Part shown: positions 11,401 to 19,965 of the stretch, in pieces
Layout of the letters: every line of letters starts with the position of its first letter
Position numbering within the stretch: the first letter of the stretch is position 1
Assembly (NCBI GenBank): GCA_938743325.2
Contig: OW568864.1
Span: 682,001 to 746,000 of the forward strand
Reading direction: 5' to 3'
Length of the DNA stretch: 64,000 nucleotides
From: Pycnococcus provasolii
Lineage: Eukaryota; Chlorophyta; Pseudoscourfieldiophyceae; Pseudoscourfieldiales; Pycnococcaceae
Notes under the pieces: model-generated
Databases searched by the model: none
Told to the model about the DNA's origin: nothing
The model's input: only the letters and a program-made list of their open reading frames with translations
Made by a program: the position numbers and the translations under genes

Positions 11401-11913
11401 CACGTGTTCGCACGCCTGGGCGATTGCAGGGTACCGCACGGGTATGAATTTGAACTGCAGCGTAAACCACGCGCCTACCATGAGGTGCAGGAGGGACACG
11501 AGGAGCTGCTGCGCGACGTTGATGAGCGAGGGCACGGTCGGTGCTGCTGTTGACGACGCGACGTGCGATGGTGCTGTGAACCACTGCGCAGCGTTCGCCG
11601 TCGCCAGGAACGCCCATGCGACACCTAGTGACGCCGCGGGTGCTCTAGCAGATTCGAGCACGTATGCGGTCATTCCACCAACCATGAGTAGTCCCGTGAT
11701 CATTTTGCCCGCGAATCCGAGCGTGAGTGCGAAAGCGGGAACGATCGCGAGCGCGACACGGACGTTATAGAGGAAGAACGCTCCCCCTCCAGTTGTTGAG
11801 GACGCACGCACTTGCGGCACGTGCGCGTGCCCTGGCGGACCGCCCATCGGACCACTGGTACTGGTAGAGCGCGCGGACATGCCAGGAGACATGCCTGGAG
11901 GTATGGCAGACAT
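8494..11913 (-). CDS. NEF1-like polytopic membrane protein
   Basis: 1,139 residues from the ATG at 11913 (MSAIPPGMSPGM). An in-frame ATG at 12060 exists, but the extra residues come from a CA/ACGC microsatellite. Almost the whole protein is hydrophobic helices (20 or more), with conserved-looking turns YYESGLLRDYLLF and VQHNFWFVDLDVGGRP in the middle and LLATPLNAAPLLFSDL near the end. That pattern matches the plant NO EXINE FORMATION 1 family, a plastid-associated integral membrane protein needed for pollen wall formation. Its biochemical role is unknown, and in an alga a pollen role cannot apply. TGTAA lies just after the stop. The 5' flank is shared head to head with the gene at 12488. Confidence 0.6.
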   Translation of the reverse strand: MSAIPPGMSPGMSARSTSTSGPMGGPPGHAHVPQVRASSTTGGGAFFLYNVRVALAIVPAFALTLGFAGKMITGLLMVGGMTAYVLESARAPAASLGVAWAFLATANAAQWFTAPSHVASSTAAPTVPSLINVAQQLLVSLLHLMVGAWFTLQFKFIPVRYPAIAQACEHVLFGLSPLVCAAVLTWGAMLATGAAAAPFVYLCMSSVFYLAFGTPQPSSFQRAGRVAIGGGNKLGFRGDATGLASTRAGAAAAAFAYAVLPAALQLAIHLGPILRLDTTEICSLLLLGTAPMVVLALSAPYGSLWWLGLEGFSLDVLRHTALLVGLIGLVAGFEGRVVFASFGQYIHVPSPWSYLLVTPALYAGAALFASHFTGALGGTVDLTVAGMLAVGAAGAGAFAMGVPLPVMPAPLVAAAGFALYYESGLLRDYLLFALGALLFMVWFVQHNFWFVDLDVGGRPVHHICRDVLVSTALVLLACGVSACRVDAHAVGAAFVASGTFFAHLEAGLYRLSWASAGHGEVVYPAWLVAVTSFAGVAAVRALSGGGRLPGWAAWALQCTMAGKVAVLVAPETSLYVAVTVLVVAATLPSILLAARAKVKAEMGASSGMVGAALSAHARQAQRMSAPQAWAHATICWAIVAWNRFAFFEALQVIFGRRPSDALLIGCLLGLAGGSILPAAAGHLPTHSTLRRLGLLMCAGGVLMVILAPPLPMQGMAYCPHFLPMHLCPRLWDEAHVPFHAHDDPAIYGMGAAGAREHWARWLLVMPLASSLVGASGLLPASRSGVSKGFLTVASGAAIGWYAALELLPGYGFILHSLVGGSCAAAAAFCVFLLARGPASPAASPILALLIMVVFVSIPAAFALVTYFPPEALDAVRENVLRKSGMDSASEARSSLLVVNACVMAALALAIKLRQSRESSRDDRGPGIKSHGMAYPRQSSDATLRRIGLAWLPTMCNACATLAFVFGLCYAEADGGEAVSVPGFLLHRDGAALCLAPLFLLLCSDSMLLQRFAHRQRYAPPVAVAAASLALSAARQVAAGRYAAERHIAVHGDGVDFVWTLRNALCLLCALPSLALFVRFLWERGVLGDTALLLATPLNAAPLLFSDLSTTRALAVLGVACACVQYIAAGAVRRTGLKLI

Positions 11914-12060
11914 ACTACTCACAGACGTCGTCACCACCACACACACACACACACACGGCACACTGGTCAGCAGACTGGTCACCACAGCCGACACGCAGGC
12001 ACGCACGCACGCACGCAGATGTCCGACGGAGAAAAACCCACAAAAAGTGAAAAATGACAA

Positions 12061-12487
12061 AATAATGACGATATGGCGGCTGAAGCAGATCCCTACGGAA
12101 GAGGAAAAAAAAACCTCTCCCCGTACAGTAGGTTGGTAACCCTAAACTTTAATAAGGACAGCAGGGTTTCCCCAAACCCGAACTCGCAGTCGCAGTCAAG
12201 GGCATATTAATCCGGATTAATATGCCCTTGTCGCAGTCGCAGTTAGGGGTTGGAGTAGGTTGAAGTTAGTTCGGGGTTAAGTTAGTTCGGGGTTGTTAGT
12301 TCGGGGTTGAAGTTAACCTTAGTTCGGGGTTGAAGTTGTTCGGGGTTCGTCCGTTTCCTCATACTTTTTCTTCGCGTTTCTCCTTTGTTCTTTTTTGCCA
12401 CGCGCCTCCCATTCTTCGAAGCGTTTCGTTTCCATTGTGGCTCTGGTTGGTTGACTGCTTGGTGTCGTGGTGGTGGTGACCAGTGTC
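12061..12487. promoter_or_regulatory. Divergent promoter region with palindrome and repeated GTTCGGGGTT
   Basis: The gap between two head-to-head genes holds telomere-like CCCTAAAC and CCCAAACCC text (12139-12178), a 34-bp palindrome (12197-12230) and six or so copies of TTCGGGGTT with GAAGTT/TTAGTT spacers (12265-12350). No tRNA or ORF was recognised. Confidence 0.5.
12197..12230. repeat. 34-bp perfect palindrome between 13-bp direct repeats
   Basis: CAAGGGCATATTAATCC is followed at once by its reverse complement. The same 13 bases, TCGCAGTCGCAGT, lie directly on both sides (12184-12196 and 12231-12243), as a target-site duplication would. Confidence 0.85.
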
Positions 12488-14695
12488 ATGTCGTCGTCAG
12501 ATTTGACTCGGCCTAAGAGTAGGCCTCAACGCCGTCAAGCTCGCATGGTCCTCTTGGATAATCTTGCAGACGAGATGCACCTGGGAACGTCCATGAGCTA
12601 CGGAACACCACCGTCGATGTCGACGTCGATGTCGATGTCTCTGGGACACCTTCAGGGGGAAGGACGACGAGGTGACGGCTCTCTGCGTCCGGAAGAAGCG
12701 CCGGGCGATGCGAACCCAACGAACCCCATGGATACCGGCGCATTATTGGCACATAACAGCCTGGGAGGTGCGAATGCCAACGGGTACAACACACCACCAA
12801 GCTCGGCGCCGAACATGGCGGGCTCACCTGGAATTCGGCCGCACCCTTCCGACTTGGCGTGGGCGCGGGGCTCGCCGTCGCGCTCATACCTACCCACCGC
12901 CGCTGACCTCAAACCTCTCAAACACGTCGGAGACGCATACGCACTACAACGCGCCTTAAGGAAAGTAGGCGCATACACAGCGACAGAACGACCGGGATTC
13001 GCATCCTTTCTTCTCGAAGAGTCGTCCGACGACGATGCTGCCGAGTCGTCCGACGACGATGCTGCCGAGTCAGAGGAGTCGGGGTCGTCGTCGTCTTCAG
13101 AACCGCAACCACGGTCACGAAGCGCTGCCGAGTCGTCGTCGTCGTCTCTAGCTGAACTCTTCGAACCACGGTCGCGAAGCGCATCTGTCACAACGACTGC
13201 AACCGCACGCTCGTCAGCCGCTGCGGCGGTGAGCGGCTTGCTTGCGGATGGGTGGTTTGGGGCTGCACCGGCACCGGCACCGGCACCCGCACCCGCACCC
13301 GCACCTGTACCGACGAACGCGACGACGGCGACGATAACACCCCCACAATCACCGCAACCACCACCAGAAGCAGAGGCACTGCAGGCCACCCGCCGCTTGC
13401 TTTCCTTCGACGATATACAAGGCGACGAGGAGTCGTCGCCACCGCCAACAACACCGCCTTCCTCATCACCACCACCCACAACACAGATGCCTGCTGCAAC
13501 CACACCAGAAACGACGACGAGCGTGGTGATGGCACCACTACCAACGACACTACCACCAACACCAAATCCACAGTCAGCACTTTCCGCATTTGACGAAACA
13601 AAGCGCTACGAGGAGTCGTCACCACCACCTTCGCAAATAATCGCCACATCGAAATCAACAACAACAGGCGAGGTGGGGTTTGCTGCACTCCTGCAAGAGG
13701 AGGGCCGAGAAGAGGAAGAGATCCTGCAAGGTAGCTTCGTCGATGGCCTCGTGCGCGTAACGCCAAGCCTTGGCGAGGCGTGCGCCTGCTCCGAGATTCC
13801 CGTCGCTCTTTGCGTGACACGCCTACCGGAATCCACTGCTGCGTGCGCTGGTAGCCATGCCATCTACCTCGTGACCTCGCGGAGTCCGATGTCGGTGCTG
13901 CACCGATACGCCGTGCCAGACGGTGAGCCACTCATCCACGTCGTGGCTGGCGTTGCACTGCAGCTGCTTCGCATAGAGCCACACACACCAAGTCGTGAGG
14001 AGAAGGCGCTGCTTTTGCTCACGGGATGTCCAGTGCGCGCGAGGCGTGCGATTGCTAGCCTCGCGAATGCCGAGGAGGCTGTGAACATCACTAGCTGGGA
14101 GAAGGAACAGGTGAGCGCTCTGGAGACAGCCGCTGGACTGGACGCGGAAGGAAGGGCGCAGAGCCTCAGGTGCTTCACAACCGCGCGAGTTGCCGTGCGT
14201 CACTGTGAACAGTGGCATGCACTTGCCGTGGTTGGCAAGACGCTATACCTCATGGAAGAGCGTGTGTGGCGCTTTGCGGTGAATGATGTCAGCGGTTCCT
14301 CGAAAAAGAAGTGGTGGAAGCGCTGGCGGCGCCGTAGCAGTGGAAGCGGCGCCGGCAGCTTAACCCCATCATCCAAGCAGGCGTACCTGCTGTTTGCCGA
14401 CAGCAAACCCGCGCACCTGGTTCGGCGCCTGTGCTTGTTTGAGCGTCCCACGTCGAGGCCTGTTGACGACGATTCGGGACCGGCCGCGCTCACGCCCACA
14501 TCGCCAACGCTTGGCGTGGCATTTGACGCGGGAGGGGATGACGAGGCTTGGTGGGTGCTTGATGCTGTGGGTGTGGGTGGAGATGACGTGTGGGCGCCCG
14601 CGTTGCGTGCAATGCAGGAGGCGATTGCTGATTCCAATCCGGAGCAGGCACCACTAAATGTTGAGCGCGTCCGCCTGACTGGGCGCAAGCGTTGA
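12488..14695 (+). CDS. Large disordered protein with conserved-looking C-terminal domain
   Basis: 735 residues from the ATG at 12488; an ATG seven codons upstream is also in frame. I do not recognise a family. Residues 1-~410 are low complexity: repeated DDDAAES units, (AP)n from a GGCACC repeat, and Ser/Thr/Pro runs. Two copies of a motif around FDDIQGDEESSPP / FDETKRYEESSPP occur ~75 residues apart. Residues ~420-730 look folded, with alternating strands and helices (ALCVTRLPESTAACAG, HAIYLVTSRSP, ALAVVGKTLYLMEERVW, a basic KKKWWKRWRRR patch). The C-terminal part could be a beta-rich lipid- or protein-binding fold. TGTAA lies 3 nt after the stop. It is tail to tail with the Rubisco-activase-like gene (69-bp gap). 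Confidence 0.7.
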   Translation: MSSSDLTRPKSRPQRRQARMVLLDNLADEMHLGTSMSYGTPPSMSTSMSMSLGHLQGEGRRGDGSLRPEEAPGDANPTNPMDTGALLAHNSLGGANANGYNTPPSSAPNMAGSPGIRPHPSDLAWARGSPSRSYLPTAADLKPLKHVGDAYALQRALRKVGAYTATERPGFASFLLEESSDDDAAESSDDDAAESEESGSSSSSEPQPRSRSAAESSSSSLAELFEPRSRSASVTTTATARSSAAAAVSGLLADGWFGAAPAPAPAPAPAPAPVPTNATTATITPPQSPQPPPEAEALQATRRLLSFDDIQGDEESSPPPTTPPSSSPPPTTQMPAATTPETTTSVVMAPLPTTLPPTPNPQSALSAFDETKRYEESSPPPSQIIATSKSTTTGEVGFAALLQEEGREEEEILQGSFVDGLVRVTPSLGEACACSEIPVALCVTRLPESTAACAGSHAIYLVTSRSPMSVLHRYAVPDGEPLIHVVAGVALQLLRIEPHTPSREEKALLLLTGCPVRARRAIASLANAEEAVNITSWEKEQVSALETAAGLDAEGRAQSLRCFTTARVAVRHCEQWHALAVVGKTLYLMEERVWRFAVNDVSGSSKKKWWKRWRRRSSGSGAGSLTPSSKQAYLLFADSKPAHLVRRLCLFERPTSRPVDDDSGPAALTPTSPTLGVAFDAGGDDEAWWVLDAVGVGGDDVWAPALRAMQEAIADSNPEQAPLNVERVRLTGRKR

Positions 14696-14764
14696 TTCTG
14701 TAAATTCTAATAGTAAAATGAAAATATTACATACAAAATTATCAATGTGATGCACGTTGCGTTA

Positions 14765-17014
14765 TCAATTCTTTATTGTACGTGCGCTCTCCTTGTGCAC
14801 CACGGGGAGGTCGCTGCCTACGCAAACAGTCCCTGGAGCACCGGGAACATGAACATGACTTCCCACCGGAGGCCTTTTCTTGCCGACGGGCGTGTAATTG
14901 AAGCAGTAGTCGTCGAACGATGTCACCTGCGCGAATTCTGCAAAGCCGAGGTCGTGCATGGCAGCTAGTGCCGCCAGAGACGCTTCGTTGTCATCCGTCG
15001 GTGGGATCGCTACCACCCTGGCCTCCGCGTGGTTGGGGATGGAGGCGCTAAGCGCATCTCGGAATTCAGCAAGCGGCACCGCCTCGGTAGCCCAATCGAG
15101 CATCGTTGTTCCGGTGAACACAGCAGACGGCACGCTTACCGCCTTTGCGAGCGTTTCACGATTGAACTCCTTCGCCGTTCGAATGTCCACCCAAGTCCAC
15201 CCATCGTCGAAGACACGAGCATGAGCATCAGCAGGCTTGAGGCGCGGCCACGGGTGCGTCCATGCATTTGCAGCCGCGGCGGCAGCCTCTTCCTCCGCCG
15301 CTCTTGCGGCAGCCTCCTCCTGCATGATCTTGACCTGCTCCATGGCGTCCTCCGCCAAAGCCGCGATTTCCTTCGCCGCCGCACTATCCTGTGCAATGCG
15401 CAGCGAGCCTTGCGCCGCTCCCTGCGCAATCGCGCGACGACGGCGCTCTTCCTCCTCCGCTTGCTTCTGTGCCGCAAGCTCATGAGGTTCAAGCTCAAAC
15501 TCGAGATTTTTGAAGTAATCCATCGCAAGGTTCTCCTCTTCCACGAGTCGAGCCTGCCTGTCGAGGTCGTTGCCAAGTTCAATCAGTCTCTCAAGGCTCG
15601 GCGGCGGCGCTTCGAAGCGCGGCAGCGACGCGCGCCCCTTTTCCGTCACGAGCGTATTCAGCCACTTCAAATCAACCTTCGCATCCCACTCCAGCTTCAC
15701 GCCGCCGCACATGTCCAAGCACCACTGGCGAATGGCGTCGTCGAACGTTCGCGCGCGAAGTGCGCCAAAGAAGTCCATCGGCTTCTTAGGGAAGGCATCC
15801 AGCAGTTGATCGAGCTGCTCTGCGGTGTAACCGTCGCCGTCGAAGAGAACCGACAGTGTACCTCTCATGTCGTCACGATTAGGATTCCAGAAGAACTTGT
15901 CCATGCGCCCGTCGCGAATGAGTGGCGCGTACAGCGTGGAGAGATCGTTGCCTGTGACGATGATTGGCGTTCGCGGCAAGGTGTCGCCCTCGAGCCAATC
16001 TCCTCCCCCGCTGACGCGTTCGGGGTGGTCGCAAATGTTCATAAGCGTTCCCATCACCATCTGGCAGTTTACCGTGTACTGGTTATCTCCCATGCGTCCG
16101 ACGCCAGCGTCAACGTCATTGATGATGAGGCAGCTCATCTTCCCCGCACGCTTCATGAGATTTGCGGCTGCGCGGTACCTCTCTCGAATGAGCTGTCCAG
16201 GTCGTCCAGCCTCCTCGTCTTCGAGTTCGCCGGCGGACATGACGACGGGCGTCATGCCCATGACGCGGCAAGTCAGCTCGAGCTGGAACGTCTTCCCCTG
16301 TCCCTTTTCTCCCCAGATGCCGAGGATGAGAGGGATGTTCCTTGCTGTTTTTTCTTGCTGGGCCATGACGTTTTTGACGACGTGCAGCGCGATGCGGTCG
16401 ACGAATCGCGGGGACACGTAGTAGCGGCTCGCCTCACCAAGGTTCGCGAACTCGCGGATGTACTCCTTCCCTTCCCGAAATCTGTACCTCCCTGACGCGA
16501 TGTCGCTCTCCGCGCCCATGGTGAAGTTGCTGTTTTGTCCCGCAAACTTGCTGTCGAGGAACTTGGAGTTGGCGCCCATGTCAATGTTCATGTTTGAAGA
16601 CTGCCTTCCTAGCTCGTACAAATAATCTTCCTGAGAACTTGAAGGTGGAGTCGTTTCATCATCCGAGGAGTCGTCCAGATCTCCGTCCAGATCTTGTCTC
16701 CACGCCTCGACAGCGTTCCACGACGACGTATACAAAGGCTTACCAGGTCGCGGCGAGTTAGCGGAGAGCGAGGAGGTATCCGAAGAGCAATCCTCAAAAT
16801 CCGAAGAGCACGAGCCTGACGAGGATGACGAGGATGACGAAGACGCGAGAACCCTCGTCCTCCACCCTAACCCGAGCGAGGGACCACGAAAGCAGGTACG
16901 AGAAAACACAGGATTAAGCAAATGCTGCTGCTGCCGAGATTGACATAAAGGACGACGACACACAACAGCATGAGGGTGATGGATCCCGAGAGAAGACATT
17001 ATTATTATGGCCAT
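14765..17014 (-). CDS. Rubisco-activase-family AAA+ protein with C-terminal rhodanese-like domain
   Basis: 749 residues from the ATG at 17014. The first ~60 residues are Arg/Ser-rich like a chloroplast transit peptide; acidic serine stretches follow. Residues ~225-480 are the AAA+ core: Walker A GIWGEKGQGKTF, LIINDVDAGVGRMG, VNCQMVMGTLMNI, and the signature IVTGNDLSTLYAPLIRDGRM then FFWNPNRDD. This resembles plant RCA and especially the At1g73110-type RCA-like paralogue. An Ala/Glu-rich coiled coil (~540-590) leads to a C-terminal domain (~595-720) with FDDGWTWVDIRTAKEFNRE, typical of the rhodanese fold. Its would-be catalytic loop (VVAIPPTDDNEAS) has no cysteine, so sulfur transfer is unlikely. 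Stromal remodelling of Rubisco or another client is inference. Confidence 0.85.
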   Translation of the reverse strand: MAIIIMSSLGIHHPHAVVCRRPLCQSRQQQHLLNPVFSRTCFRGPSLGLGWRTRVLASSSSSSSSSGSCSSDFEDCSSDTSSLSANSPRPGKPLYTSSWNAVEAWRQDLDGDLDDSSDDETTPPSSSQEDYLYELGRQSSNMNIDMGANSKFLDSKFAGQNSNFTMGAESDIASGRYRFREGKEYIREFANLGEASRYYVSPRFVDRIALHVVKNVMAQQEKTARNIPLILGIWGEKGQGKTFQLELTCRVMGMTPVVMSAGELEDEEAGRPGQLIRERYRAAANLMKRAGKMSCLIINDVDAGVGRMGDNQYTVNCQMVMGTLMNICDHPERVSGGGDWLEGDTLPRTPIIVTGNDLSTLYAPLIRDGRMDKFFWNPNRDDMRGTLSVLFDGDGYTAEQLDQLLDAFPKKPMDFFGALRARTFDDAIRQWCLDMCGGVKLEWDAKVDLKWLNTLVTEKGRASLPRFEAPPPSLERLIELGNDLDRQARLVEEENLAMDYFKNLEFELEPHELAAQKQAEEEERRRRAIAQGAAQGSLRIAQDSAAAKEIAALAEDAMEQVKIMQEEAAARAAEEEAAAAAANAWTHPWPRLKPADAHARVFDDGWTWVDIRTAKEFNRETLAKAVSVPSAVFTGTTMLDWATEAVPLAEFRDALSASIPNHAEARVVAIPPTDDNEASLAALAAMHDLGFAEFAQVTSFDDYCFNYTPVGKKRPPVGSHVHVPGAPGTVCVGSDLPVVHKESARTIKN

Positions 17015-17134
17015 GGCTCCAGCGATTGGGAAATGGGAACGTGAGGCGGAGAGAGGTCGGGGAAAATCACCCGTGAAAATCAAATTGGCAAATGGGTGAA
17101 ACCCCGAATAATCGAATCCTCCTTCTACTCGTAA

Positions 17135-17187
17135 GGTTTAGGGTTTAGGGCTAGGGTTATCTTACGATAGGGACGTTAGGGTTTTAG
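17135..17187 (+). repeat. Telomere-like TTTAGGG/TTAGGG stretch
   Basis: GGTTTAGGGTTTAGGGCTAGGG and then GTTAGGGTTTTAGGG. It lies 120-170 bp upstream of the RCA-like start codon, in CCCTAA orientation for that gene. Confidence 0.7.
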
Positions 17188-18108
17188 GGGGGGCCAGTAT
17201 TGCCAATGAAGGTCATCTTTTACACAAACCGAAATTAAACCAAAAGTAGGTCTCCTGCTCCAGTAACCAACTATAGTCAACAGGGAGGGAGGGTGGGAGG
17301 TTGTTTGCGAAGCAAGCAACCAACAGCAAGAGTGGATACGCGCGCGCAGCCCTAAGGGAGAGGCCACTCGAGGGTCTCGAGAGGGGCCGTGACCCTCCTG
17401 GCGGCCGCCCAGAACCAGCAGCGCGAGCGACTCCCCCCAATCAAAAACCCCAATTAAACAAGTAGAACTGAAGATTTTAGGGGGGGCCAGTATTGCCATC
17501 ATAGTCACGTATCTCCACGAAGAGGAGAGACGAGTGTCACCAATCGTGACGCCAAATTGGCCAGCGGCGAGCTCCAAGGCGCGACAGGCGCGACAGGCAC
17601 CTCCACAGGAGGCGGCGGCAAGCCGATGAGATGGCCAAAAAGGAAGCGGGCGGCGTTCTGCTCAGCTTCTGCAGCTGCGCGGCGCTCCTGTGCAAGCGTA
17701 ATCTCCAGCTGCAATATTTCGCGACGAGCTTCCAGAACCTCGAGTTCGTTCGGCGCGTCAGCCATTAATCAATCGATTAAGGATCTGCACAGTAAACTTC
17801 CAATCGAAGATTGCTGATGCCTAGATCTAAGCGTAGATACTTAGACCGTTTCGGTGTACAAACTACGTCCCTCGAAGACGCGTCCGACGTGTGTTCGACC
17901 TCCCACTACTCGTGTGTAGTGCGGCTGTTAGGTTGTTTGCGAAGCAAGCAACCAACAGCAAGAGTGGATACGCGCGCGCAGCCCTAAGGGAGAGGCCACT
18001 CGAGGGTCTCGAGAGGGGCCGTGACCCTCCTGGCGGCCGCCCAGAACCAGCAGCGCGAGCGACTCCCCCCAATCAAAAACCCCAATTAAACAAGTAGAAC
18101 TGAAGATT
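17183..18108. mobile_element. Repeat cluster with 179-bp direct repeats, possible miniature retroelement fossil
   Basis: A 179-bp sequence occurs twice with no difference seen by eye, at 17298-17476 and 17930-18108 (offset 632). A second short repeat, TTTTAGGGGGGGCCAGTATT, begins at 17183 and again at 17474, directly after the first long copy. So two units share the same start and the same end. The space between the long copies (17477-17929) carries a minus-strand reading frame of ~86 codons (17505-17765, MADAPNELEVLEARREILQ...), coiled-coil-like and of unknown kind. The layout fits a small terminal-repeat element or its solo/tandem derivatives. No coding domains of a full element were seen, so the class is open. 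The identical long copies suggest a young duplication. Confidence 0.5.
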
Positions 18109-18242
18109 AGGGCTAGGGTTAGGGTTAATACGGACGTGTGTGTTATGATAGGGTTGTCTTTGTCTCTTCGTGAAGTCCCGTTTTTTTTGGGTGTCATTTT
18201 TTGACGCGTGCACTACATACAGCACTGGAGCAGCAGGCAACA

Positions 18243-19262
18243 ATGTCCGACTACGCCGACGCGGCAGCGGCAGCGGCAGGGGCGGCTTCTTCTGCTTCGG
18301 GAGGGTCGGATGGTGGTGCACTCCCTCTTCTTCTTGCACTGCTCGGAGGTGTCACGCACACACTCCTGCAACTCGGCTTCGCAATCGCATGTCTCGCGGC
18401 TTTGGTGCTCCTGCTCGTCTTCGTCTTCCAAAGGAGACTCCTGTACGTACCCGTGATACCTGGACAACCGGCGAAAACGTACCAATACACGCCAAACGAC
18501 TTCAACATGTACTATAGAGACGTTCCCATCACCGCCGCAGACGGCGTCAAAACACACGGATGGCTGTGCAGAAGCAAACAGTACACAGTGCTCAGGTCAC
18601 CAGTCACCATCTTCTTCCAGGAAAATGCAGGAAATATTTCGCACCGCCTGCCGTTCGCGCAAATGCTATGCGCAACCGTGCCCTCTGTCGTGTTCCTGCT
18701 CAGCTACCGAGGGTACGGCGCGTCAGAAGGAACGCCGTCCCAAAAGGGTATCGAGCTCGACGCGCAGGCTTGCATAGACACCGTCAGCGACCAACCTGAC
18801 GTCGACGGCAACTCCATCGTGCTCTTCGGTAAGAGCCTGGGTGGTGCCGTCGCAGTCGCCATGGCACTCAAGAACCCGAGGCGCATACGCGCAGTCATTC
18901 TTGAAAACACGTTCACGTCCATCTCTGAGATGGCGGGCAAGGTGTTCCCGTTCCTAAGACCTATCGTCGGGCCGGGGCAGCCGCTGAACTCGCTCGTTCG
19001 CGAGCGGTGGGAGAGCCTCGCGCGTCTTAAGGAGTACTTCGGCGACGAGAGCAGCGACGAGGCGAAGGCGTTTCCGCCGTGCTTGTGCCTCGTATCGGCT
19101 CAGGACGAGATGGTACCTCCTGAGATGATGGAGAGGCTGCATGCGTCGATCCGTTCGCCTCGCAAGCACATCGTGACGTTCGCGCAGGCTCGGCACATGG
19201 ACGCGTATGTGCGCCACCGCGACCAGTACTGGAGCACCGTCAAAGACTTCTACTTGCGTTAA
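18243..19262 (+). CDS. ABHD13/BEM46-like alpha/beta hydrolase, N-terminal membrane anchor
   Basis: 339 residues from the ATG at 18243 (MSDYADAAA). One hydrophobic segment at ~35-63 (LGFAIACLAALVLLLVFVF) anchors the protein; a RRLLYVP motif follows, as in ABHD13/BEM46/Wav2 proteins. The hydrolase core shows SYRGYGASEG, the nucleophile elbow GKSLGG, the ENTFTSISEM segment, the acid-side CLVSAQDEMVPP and the catalytic histidine in FAQARHMD. These proteins are thought to act as serine hydrolases on membrane lipids or acyl groups; the substrate is unknown. The promoter side carries a short TTAGGG array (18109-18127). No TGTAA is visible close after the stop. Confidence 0.85.
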   Translation: MSDYADAAAAAAGAASSASGGSDGGALPLLLALLGGVTHTLLQLGFAIACLAALVLLLVFVFQRRLLYVPVIPGQPAKTYQYTPNDFNMYYRDVPITAADGVKTHGWLCRSKQYTVLRSPVTIFFQENAGNISHRLPFAQMLCATVPSVVFLLSYRGYGASEGTPSQKGIELDAQACIDTVSDQPDVDGNSIVLFGKSLGGAVAVAMALKNPRRIRAVILENTFTSISEMAGKVFPFLRPIVGPGQPLNSLVRERWESLARLKEYFGDESSDEAKAFPPCLCLVSAQDEMVPPEMMERLHASIRSPRKHIVTFAQARHMDAYVRHRDQYWSTVKDFYLR

Positions 19263-19449
19263 TTGATAGACGTTGGTAAGCACGCATTTAAACATAATCA
19301 CTATCCATAAGGTTACCATACTTTGTGCGTGGCGATAATTCGGGGTTTGGTTTTCGGGGTTTCGCGGGGTGTCCCAGCGTAAAGGGTCCGATAGTGCCGT
19401 GCATCGCCGTTTATTTTTGAAATCGTAAATTCTGCCGGTGCTGCAAGGC

Positions 19450-19905
19450 ATGGCGAAGGCGCCGGAGACGTCGTTCGTCGAGCAGCGCACGCTGTTTAGT
19501 CTGAAGAAAGTGATACCGCTCGGCGCCAGCGGCAGCTCAGCGACGCAGCTGACGTCGTCATCTGAAGTCTCCTCGCTCGCATCCACCATAGTCGCATACG
19601 CCGACGACACCACCTCCACCTCCACCTCCACCTCCACCTCCACCTCAGAGGTCCGTTCTGCCCTGAACCGTCTCGCGTGTCTGCAAATCAACCTCGATGT
19701 GCTCGAACGGACAGGTGTGGCGCGCGCGGTGCGTCGCTGCGCGAAAAAGGCGGCTTCAGAGGGAGGTGACGCAGGTCTCGCTTCTGTTGCACGACGGCTG
19801 CTTTTGAAGTGGAAGGACGACGTCGTCACGGAGGACCGACTCAAACGCAGGAGGCTGCGAGGAGGTGTGGCAAAGAAGAGACGTGCCGATGCGTGCGCGC
19901 GCTAG
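19450..19905 (+). CDS. Small protein with TFIIS N-terminal (LW) domain
   Basis: 151 residues from the ATG at 19450. A Thr/Ser repeat (from a CCACCT hexanucleotide array) lies at ~50-70. Residues ~73-130 match the TFIIS N-terminal four-helix module: ALNRLACLQINLDVLERTGV, AVRRCAKK, and the closing VARRLLLKWKDDV. A basic tail (RLKRRRLRGG, KKRR) looks like a nuclear localisation signal. The domain occurs in TFIIS, Elongin A, Med26 and IWS1 and binds disordered motifs of elongation factors. Here no TFIIS central or zinc domain follows, so it is a stand-alone module. TGTAA is ~23 nt after the stop. The next gene is tail to tail, 60 bp away. Confidence 0.75.
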   Translation: MAKAPETSFVEQRTLFSLKKVIPLGASGSSATQLTSSSEVSSLASTIVAYADDTTSTSTSTSTSTSEVRSALNRLACLQINLDVLERTGVARAVRRCAKKAASEGGDAGLASVARRLLLKWKDDVVTEDRLKRRRLRGGVAKKRRADACAR

Positions 19906-19965
19906 CTTTGCTGCGAAGTGGTGCCTTGTGTAAAATATATGTCAGAGGCTTTGTCAAGAGTTCCC

